Shown here piece by piece: positions 6,486 to 10,773 of a stretch of DNA of 10,773 bases. The notes beneath the pieces were generated by a model. The model was not told the DNA's origin and made no database searches. It saw only the letters and a program-made list of their open reading frames with translations. The stretch covers positions 1 through 10,773 of the forward strand of contig NZ_CAMYEZ010000077.1 in the NCBI RefSeq assembly GCF_947254915.1, read 5' to 3'. The stretch's first letter is position 1; every line of letters starts with the position of its first letter. Origin of the DNA: an uncultured Porphyromonas sp. GTDB taxonomy: Bacteria; Bacteroidota; Bacteroidia; Bacteroidales; Porphyromonadaceae. The position numbers were made by a program, and so were the translations under genes.

Positions 6486-8043
6486 TGGACACGCTACTGG
6501 ATTTGCATTTTTGGACCCTAGCGACAAGCTCCTTGATGCCGAAGCCCTGACACGCTACTTTGCTTCGCTCACAGACGCCTCGGATTTACGCCTCCGAGCA
6601 TCTGCTCTCAATGGGTCTTGGAGCTATTACTCTAGTCAAGATACGCCTCAGGACAGGGATGCGTTTGCCATCGTAGACCATCGCTCCTCACACGCTCTCT
6701 ACTACCGAGTAGAGGATGGTCGCATACGCATCTGCGACAACGGGTTCAAGTTGCTTCACCACGATGAACCGCCTATACCAACGACCGAAGAGGACTGTCT
6801 CTTCTTCTCAGAGTGGGGCTTCACGCCCGAAGACCATACGCTACACCCAGACATACACCGTATCCCAGCTGGGTGTGGCATCCACTTTAAGGCGACTACA
6901 GGGAGCATTGAGACCATACGCTACGACTCCTGCTGGTATGAAGGGGAGCCTCTCTCTGTAAGCTATACTGAGGCACAAGACCTCTTCCGTACAGCGTGGC
7001 ATACAGCGGTACAGCGTATGCGTGCCGTCTTGACAGGACATCCAGTGATACTACCTCTCACGGCAGGACGAGACTCTCGTTTGATAGCTCTTGCTCTTAA
7101 AGAGATTGGGCTCACGCCTATCACCTGCACCTACGGACGTACCGAAGATGTGTACGAGGTGGCAAGAGCTCGAGAGATAGCTCAGACTCTGGGCTTCCCG
7201 CATCGCTACTTCTGCACAATACCTGAGGGATATGGGCTCAAAGGCTACACAGCCGATGCCGATGTCATAGACTATCTGCGCTACATAAGTGGATTGGGGT
7301 CGGGATACTTCTTTGGCGAGTACTCTACAGCACGAGCTCTAGCAAAGGAATATCCTACAGCTATAGTACTACCTGGACACAATGGAGATGTCATCGGAGG
7401 AGACAATCTACATTTGAGATTCTTCAACGGGATGCGTAGAGAAGCAAAAAATGCACGCTTACTTTGCTTTCACGAGGGGGGCAATCGTAAACTTAGATGC
7501 TCAGAGGTCCATCAGCTGGCGAAGATACATAAGCAAATGTTCGCTCAATATCCACATGTTGCAACGGGAAAGGATTTATTTGAGCTGTTTCGCAATAGAG
7601 AGATTATGCCGAAGTACTATATCAACTCGTCACGAGGATGGCGTTACTTCGGTCTCAACGTGTGGATGCCCTTTATCGACAAGGAGCTATGCCATATAAT
7701 GCACCGCTTACCAGCCAGCTATCGCATAGGCAAGCGACTCTATGAAGAGGTAACAGACCAGCTCTTTCAAGAGGCTGGGATAGCATTTGACGATGATGTC
7801 TCTATGTACAAGAGGTATCAACAAAGCTCCTACAGAATGAAGCAGTGGGTTCGTCCCTATATAATGTATCTTCGCACACGCATACCGCATCCGCTTTTTG
7901 CAGCCGATGACCCCTTAGGATTTCGTGAGCTAATGTCTGGCGCTCTATACCAATCGGTCCTTAGATACGTACCTTGGGAAGCCACCTCTACGAATGGACT
8001 ATCCTTCGCTTGGTGGCTCTGGCTACACAAATGTCTATCGTAG
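6460..8043 (+). CDS. Asparagine synthase-like protein with degenerate glutaminase domain
   Basis: This 527-residue protein has the two-part layout of asparagine synthetase B. The C-terminal ATP-pyrophosphatase domain shows a PP-loop LPLTAGRDSR (198-207, a variant of the usual SGGxDS), PGHNGDVIGG (305-314, in the position of the GEGGDE motif) and MPFIDKEL (403-410), which matches the family's PFLD block. The N-terminal part (about 1-165) resembles a class II glutamine amidotransferase fold in its FAIVDHRSS and ALYYRVEDGRIRICDN stretches, but residue 2 is Asn, so the catalytic N-terminal Cys is absent. It may therefore use free ammonia or another amine, or perform amide or adenylate chemistry on another substrate. 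Such proteins occur in surface polysaccharide clusters; the overlap with the flippase gene supports a glycan role. Asparagine synthesis itself is less likely. Starts at ATG 6460, just inside the flippase gene. Confidence 0.8.
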   Translation: MNAHESSLSGHATGFAFLDPSDKLLDAEALTRYFASLTDASDLRLRASALNGSWSYYSSQDTPQDRDAFAIVDHRSSHALYYRVEDGRIRICDNGFKLLHHDEPPIPTTEEDCLFFSEWGFTPEDHTLHPDIHRIPAGCGIHFKATTGSIETIRYDSCWYEGEPLSVSYTEAQDLFRTAWHTAVQRMRAVLTGHPVILPLTAGRDSRLIALALKEIGLTPITCTYGRTEDVYEVARAREIAQTLGFPHRYFCTIPEGYGLKGYTADADVIDYLRYISGLGSGYFFGEYSTARALAKEYPTAIVLPGHNGDVIGGDNLHLRFFNGMRREAKNARLLCFHEGGNRKLRCSEVHQLAKIHKQMFAQYPHVATGKDLFELFRNREIMPKYYINSSRGWRYFGLNVWMPFIDKELCHIMHRLPASYRIGKRLYEEVTDQLFQEAGIAFDDDVSMYKRYQQSSYRMKQWVRPYIMYLRTRIPHPLFAADDPLGFRELMSGALYQSVLRYVPWEATSTNGLSFAWWLWLHKCLS

Positions 8044-8097
8044 TAGCCACCCGCCTTTATTCATACTCTTTTGAGGTAATACAAAGGAAAGCTACTA
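8041..8097. terminator. Candidate bidirectional terminator between convergent genes
   Basis: TAGTAGC (8041-8047) pairs with GCTACTA (8091-8097), and inside it CCTTT (8054-8058) pairs with AAAGG (8083-8087). The inner region can add CTC-TTTT-GAG. The left arm includes the stop codon of the asparagine synthase-like gene. It sits in the 111-bp gap between two genes ending towards each other, where a shared terminator would be expected. There is no strong U-tract on either strand, so the call is tentative. No gene is seen in 8044-8154. Confidence 0.4.
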
Positions 8098-8154
8098 GAA
8101 CCGAACAGACACAGCTCCCCGATAAGGTCCAAATCTTCAAAGGATTTTTCTCTC

Positions 8155-9972
8155 CTATCCCTTGGTAGCGGCCTGGACGACGTTGAGCACGTAGTCACCC
8201 AGCTGCTCGTAGTAGCCTACGAGATCCATATAGCTTACAGACTCGGGGTAGTCGTACTTCTGCGTACGGACGTTGTCCATGTTTTGCGCTTTCAGCAAGG
8301 TGCGCAGGTCGTTGAGTTGCTTCTCCAGTGTATAGCTCTCACGAGCGTCCGCCTCCGAGAGCTTGTCACGACGGAGTAGCTCAGACATCTTGAGAGCCGT
8401 CTTCGTAGCAATCACATGGATCTGGAGGAGGTTGTTTCGTACCATATCGGTGTAGCTCTTACCGAGCTGGTGGTAGCGATTGATCTCACGCGCTATACCC
8501 ACAGCCGCATCGGCTACACTCTCTATCTCGGTCGCCACACGATAGTAGACGAGGATGTCGCTCTGCGACTCCCTACCCAGCTCCGTGTGAGAGATCTTGT
8601 TGAGGTAGTCCGCTATCTCGACCTCGACGGCATCAGATATATCCTCCTCTTGCTCGCACTTGTTGTAGAGCTTCTTGAGGTCTACGGGGTTGTCCGTCTT
8701 GAGCATACCCTCACAGTACGACATCATATGCGTGACTCGACTAGCGTACTCAGCCAATTCTTGCTGCACCTGTAGTAGCCCGATCTCACCCGTCGGGAGG
8801 ATACCAGCACGGATGTATCGTAGGTGCGTTTGCTCTGTAGCCCCCTTCTTAGACTTCTTCACAGGGATAGCGCGCTGGCAGATCTTGACGTAGACTGGTA
8901 CGAACCAAATCATGACGAAGGCGTTCAGCAAGTTGAAGGTAGTGTGGAATAGTGATAGACCTATCGAGACCGTCGTAGCCAGGCTCATGATCTGCGCCTG
9001 TGCTGCTGCTAGAGCTGGATCGGCTAAGGTATCTGTCGAGGCGATGGCACTCATGCTCTCTGGGTCGTAGATCTGAGTGAGCTGAGAGGTGTAGGCATAT
9101 AGCTCACGAGGATCTCCTACGCCCATATTGACGAGCCAGTTGGCGATCATATTGGTAAAGGGGAAGAAGAAGATCAAGACGAGTAGCACGCCAAAGACAT
9201 TGAAGAGCAAGTGAGAGAGCGCAGCACGCTTCGCATTGACATTGGCTCCGAGGGCTGCCAGATTGGCCGTGATGGTAGTACCGATGTTTTCGCCTAGGAT
9301 CATCGCCGTAGCGATCTCAAAGGGGATCCAGCCCTTCGAACACATGATGAGTGTGATCGCCACGGTGGCACTGGACGACTGCACCACCAGCGTCATAACC
9401 GAACCGATCAAGAGGAAGAGCAGGATAGACCCAAAGCCCATATCGGTGTAGCCCTGCAGGAAGGCGAGCGCCTCGGGATGGCTCTGCAGGTCGGGCATAG
9501 AGTCTTTGAGAAACTGCAAGCCGAGGAAGAGGAGCGAGAAGCCGATGAGAAACTCACCGAGCGAGTTAAGTTGCTCTCGCTTCATATAGATAAGCGGTAT
9601 AGAGACGGCAAAGAGCGGTATCGCAAAGGTCGATATATCTATCTTAAAGCCAAAGAGCGTGATAACCCACGCTGTGACAGTCGTACCAATGTTGGCACCC
9701 ATAATGACCGAGATCGCCTGTCCTAGCTGGAGGAGCCCCGCATTGACAAAGCTAACGACCATCAGTGTCGTAGCGCTAGACGACTGTACCAAGGCTGTCA
9801 CCAAGACACCCGTGAGGAGCCCTAAGACTCGCCAAGAGGTCATCGCTGAGAGGATCTGACGCATCCTATCGCCCGCAGCCTTTTGGATGCCTTCGCTCAT
9901 GATCTTCATACCAAAGAGGAAGAGTCCTAGCGAGCCCAGCAGATAGATAAAGTCAAACAGAGTAAACGTCAT
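8155..9972 (-). CDS. Na+/phosphate cotransporter family protein with PhoU-like C-terminal domain
   Basis: This 605-residue protein belongs to the Na/Pi symporter family (NptA/YjbB type), inner-membrane carriers that move phosphate with sodium. The N-terminal half carries the internal repeat typical of the family: VQSSSATT (62-69) with GANIGTTVTAW (92-102), and VQSSSATV (197-204) with GENIGTTITANLAA (227-240). A non-membrane insert rich in Ala, Ser and Thr lies at about 290-330, followed by another hydrophobic segment and a basic stretch (KKSKKG). Residues about 400-600 are helical with heptad-like spacing and resemble a PhoU domain, which in relatives regulates phosphate flux. The ATG at 9972 is the only reasonable start: an in-frame stop lies 7 codons further up. 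Direction of transport (uptake or export) cannot be read from sequence. Convergent with the preceding gene and divergent from the kinase-like gene. Confidence 0.93.
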   Translation of the reverse strand: MTFTLFDFIYLLGSLGLFLFGMKIMSEGIQKAAGDRMRQILSAMTSWRVLGLLTGVLVTALVQSSSATTLMVVSFVNAGLLQLGQAISVIMGANIGTTVTAWVITLFGFKIDISTFAIPLFAVSIPLIYMKREQLNSLGEFLIGFSLLFLGLQFLKDSMPDLQSHPEALAFLQGYTDMGFGSILLFLLIGSVMTLVVQSSSATVAITLIMCSKGWIPFEIATAMILGENIGTTITANLAALGANVNAKRAALSHLLFNVFGVLLVLIFFFPFTNMIANWLVNMGVGDPRELYAYTSQLTQIYDPESMSAIASTDTLADPALAAAQAQIMSLATTVSIGLSLFHTTFNLLNAFVMIWFVPVYVKICQRAIPVKKSKKGATEQTHLRYIRAGILPTGEIGLLQVQQELAEYASRVTHMMSYCEGMLKTDNPVDLKKLYNKCEQEEDISDAVEVEIADYLNKISHTELGRESQSDILVYYRVATEIESVADAAVGIAREINRYHQLGKSYTDMVRNNLLQIHVIATKTALKMSELLRRDKLSEADARESYTLEKQLNDLRTLLKAQNMDNVRTQKYDYPESVSYMDLVGYYEQLGDYVLNVVQAATKG

Positions 9973-9997
9973 GAGTATATCGTTGTTTGTATATCAT

Positions 9998-10113
9998 TAT
10001 CGAGCGAAAGCCCCCCACACCCAAGCTATTGCTCAGGCTAAAGGCGCATAGTCATACCGCATTCCTATGCGACTAAGCCATCTCGTGCCACTCATGATAG
10101 TCGCTCGGTGATA
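9998..10113. repeat. Nested inverted repeats in the divergent intergenic region (possible structured leader)
   Basis: Outer arms CGAGCGA (10001-10007) and TCGCTCG (10101-10107) enclose an inner pair CGCATAG (10045-10051) and CTATGCG (10065-10071), with GGCT (10036-10039) and AGCC (10076-10079) adding to the inner stem. TAT/ATA at 9998-10000 and 10111-10113 can extend the outer stem across a three-base bulge. If the - strand start lies near 10130 the whole structure would be in the leader of the phosphate carrier gene. It matches no riboswitch I recognise. Apart from this and the promoter boxes, I see no gene in 9973-10194. Confidence 0.4.
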
Positions 10114-10122
10114 GCTATTTTG

Positions 10123-10130
10123 TAACTTCG
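10123..10130 (+). promoter_or_regulatory. Candidate -7 box for the kinase-like gene
   Basis: TAACTTCG deviates by one base from TAnnTTTG and lies 65 bp before the ATG at 10195. It shares with the ftsH upstream region the core TATTTTGTA-x-CTT-y-GC followed a few bases later by GCAAAGGT. No clear -33 element is visible. Confidence 0.5.
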
Positions 10131-10135
10131 CAACG

Positions 10136-10143
10136 CAAAGGTA
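10136..10143 (-). promoter_or_regulatory. Candidate -7 box for the phosphate carrier gene
   Basis: Read on the - strand this is TACCTTTG, a full match to TAnnTTTG. It lies 5 bp from the opposing + strand box, so polymerase could bind in only one direction at a time. It implies a leader of about 155 nt for the phosphate carrier gene. No matching -33 element was found, so this is tentative. Confidence 0.4.
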
Positions 10144-10194
10144 GCGATTTTAGACTGCCTAACCTAACCTTTTGGTTCAAATTCCCACATTCTT

Positions 10195-10773
10195 ATGGAG
10201 AATCTATCTATATACTGCACCAATCTCGACGAATACCTGAGCGTTCCCCCTGGAGCCACGCTCTATCAGATAGCTCAGAGCTACCGCACGACGCTCGGCT
10301 TCGAGCCTGTCAATGCACGAGTCAACAACCTTACCGTAGCACTCGACTGGAGGCTCCGCGAGTCCTGTCAGGTTGAGTTCGTCGGCCTCACCGAGGAGAG
10401 CGGTCGGCACACTTATCTGCGCTCTCTCTGCCTTCTCTTTGCCAAGGCGCTCCACGACGAGCTTCCCCACTACCATCTGAGCGTACGCCACTCCCTCTCG
10501 GGGGGCTACTTTAGCGTAGTCAAGTGTGGCGACAAGGGGATTACCGAGGAGCAACTAGCCCTCGTCAAGCGACGCATTGACCATCTCATTGCTGCAGACC
10601 TGCCCTTCGAGCGTCGCACCGTGCCTGCCGAGGAGGCCGTGCAGATCTTTACCGCCATGGGAGAGATGGACAAGGTAGATCTCATCACCTCCAGCGGACA
10701 GCCCTACGTCACTTACCACTATCTCGATGGCTATCCCGACAACTACTACGGCTCCCTACTCCTCTCCACAGGA
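10195..10773 (+). CDS. Nucleoside (uridine) kinase-like protein, N-terminal part (3' truncated)
   Basis: The frame is open from ATG 10195 to the window end (193 residues, no stop). The start of the protein looks like a TGS/ubiquitin-like fold as found in threonyl-tRNA synthetase and RelA (about 1-65, including LSVPPGATLYQIAQSY and VNARVNNLTVALDWRL). A linker segment GRHTYLRSLCLLFAKAL (70-86) and a region like the second additional domain of ThrRS, with HSLSGGYFSVV (99-109), follow. This arrangement is known to me from Bacteroidales and Clostridia proteins of about 550 residues that end in a uridine kinase/phosphoribulokinase P-loop domain, usually annotated nucleoside kinase. The kinase part would lie beyond the window, so the activity is inferred. 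A threonyl-tRNA synthetase is less likely because its conserved editing-site residues and the usual N-terminal pattern are not seen. A candidate promoter lies 65 bp upstream. Confidence 0.8.
   Translation, partial: MENLSIYCTNLDEYLSVPPGATLYQIAQSYRTTLGFEPVNARVNNLTVALDWRLRESCQVEFVGLTEESGRHTYLRSLCLLFAKALHDELPHYHLSVRHSLSGGYFSVVKCGDKGITEEQLALVKRRIDHLIAADLPFERRTVPAEEAVQIFTAMGEMDKVDLITSSGQPYVTYHYLDGYPDNYYGSLLLSTG

Noticed and set aside
8416..8775. Open frame of 119 codons on the + strand inside the phosphate carrier gene
   Set aside because: Shadow of the PhoU-like coding region; no motif, no upstream signal.
10204..10554. Open frame of 116 codons on the - strand near the right end
   Set aside because: The + strand frame from 10195 encodes a recognisable TGS/ThrRS-like protein over the same bases.

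Overview
The window looks like a chromosomal segment of a Bacteroidales bacterium, most likely a Porphyromonas-type organism of moderate GC content. This rests on FtsH adjacent to CdsA, a lamin-tail/OadG fusion beside OadB, a ThrRS-like N-terminus of the kind found on Bacteroidales nucleoside kinases, TAnnTTTG-type -7 boxes instead of TATAAT, and weak or absent Shine-Dalgarno sequences. Genus is inference; no rRNA or other taxonomic marker is present.

Layout, left to right. (1) Positions 3-2004, + strand: the 3' part of a gene joining a lamin-tail domain to an OadG-like membrane subunit, then OadB, the sodium-translocating beta subunit of a biotin-dependent decarboxylase (methylmalonyl-CoA or oxaloacetate type). 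The carboxyltransferase and biotin-carrier subunits are not in the window. (2) Positions 2005-2144: a promoter region with a palindrome around the -7 box. (3) Positions 2145-5198: ftsH (membrane AAA+ zinc protease) and cdsA (CDP-diacylglycerol synthase), separated by a 108-bp gap with a strong hairpin. (4) Positions 5211-8043: a polysaccharide flippase-like gene 12 bp behind cdsA, overlapping by 26 bp an asparagine-synthase-like gene whose N-terminal glutaminase domain is degenerate. This pair uses more AGA and ATA codons than ftsH and cdsA and may be a surface-glycan module. (5) Positions 8044-8154: a convergent gap with a candidate two-way terminator. (6) Positions 8155-9972, - strand: a Na+/phosphate-symporter family protein with a PhoU-like tail. 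(7) Positions 9973-10194: a divergent promoter region with overlapping -7 boxes facing both ways and nested inverted repeats. (8) Position 10195 to the end, + strand: the N-terminal third or so of a nucleoside (uridine) kinase-like protein, cut by the window edge.

How they fit: most of the window is envelope physiology, with a sodium-exporting decarboxylase, a sodium-coupled phosphate carrier, phospholipid precursor synthesis, membrane protein quality control and possible glycan export. I see no CRISPR array, transposase, tRNA or rRNA, and no clear new multi-gene system. The items best worth a second look are the lamin-tail/OadG fusion, the flippase plus amidotransferase-like pair, and the palindromic promoter module shared by the ftsH and kinase upstream regions.
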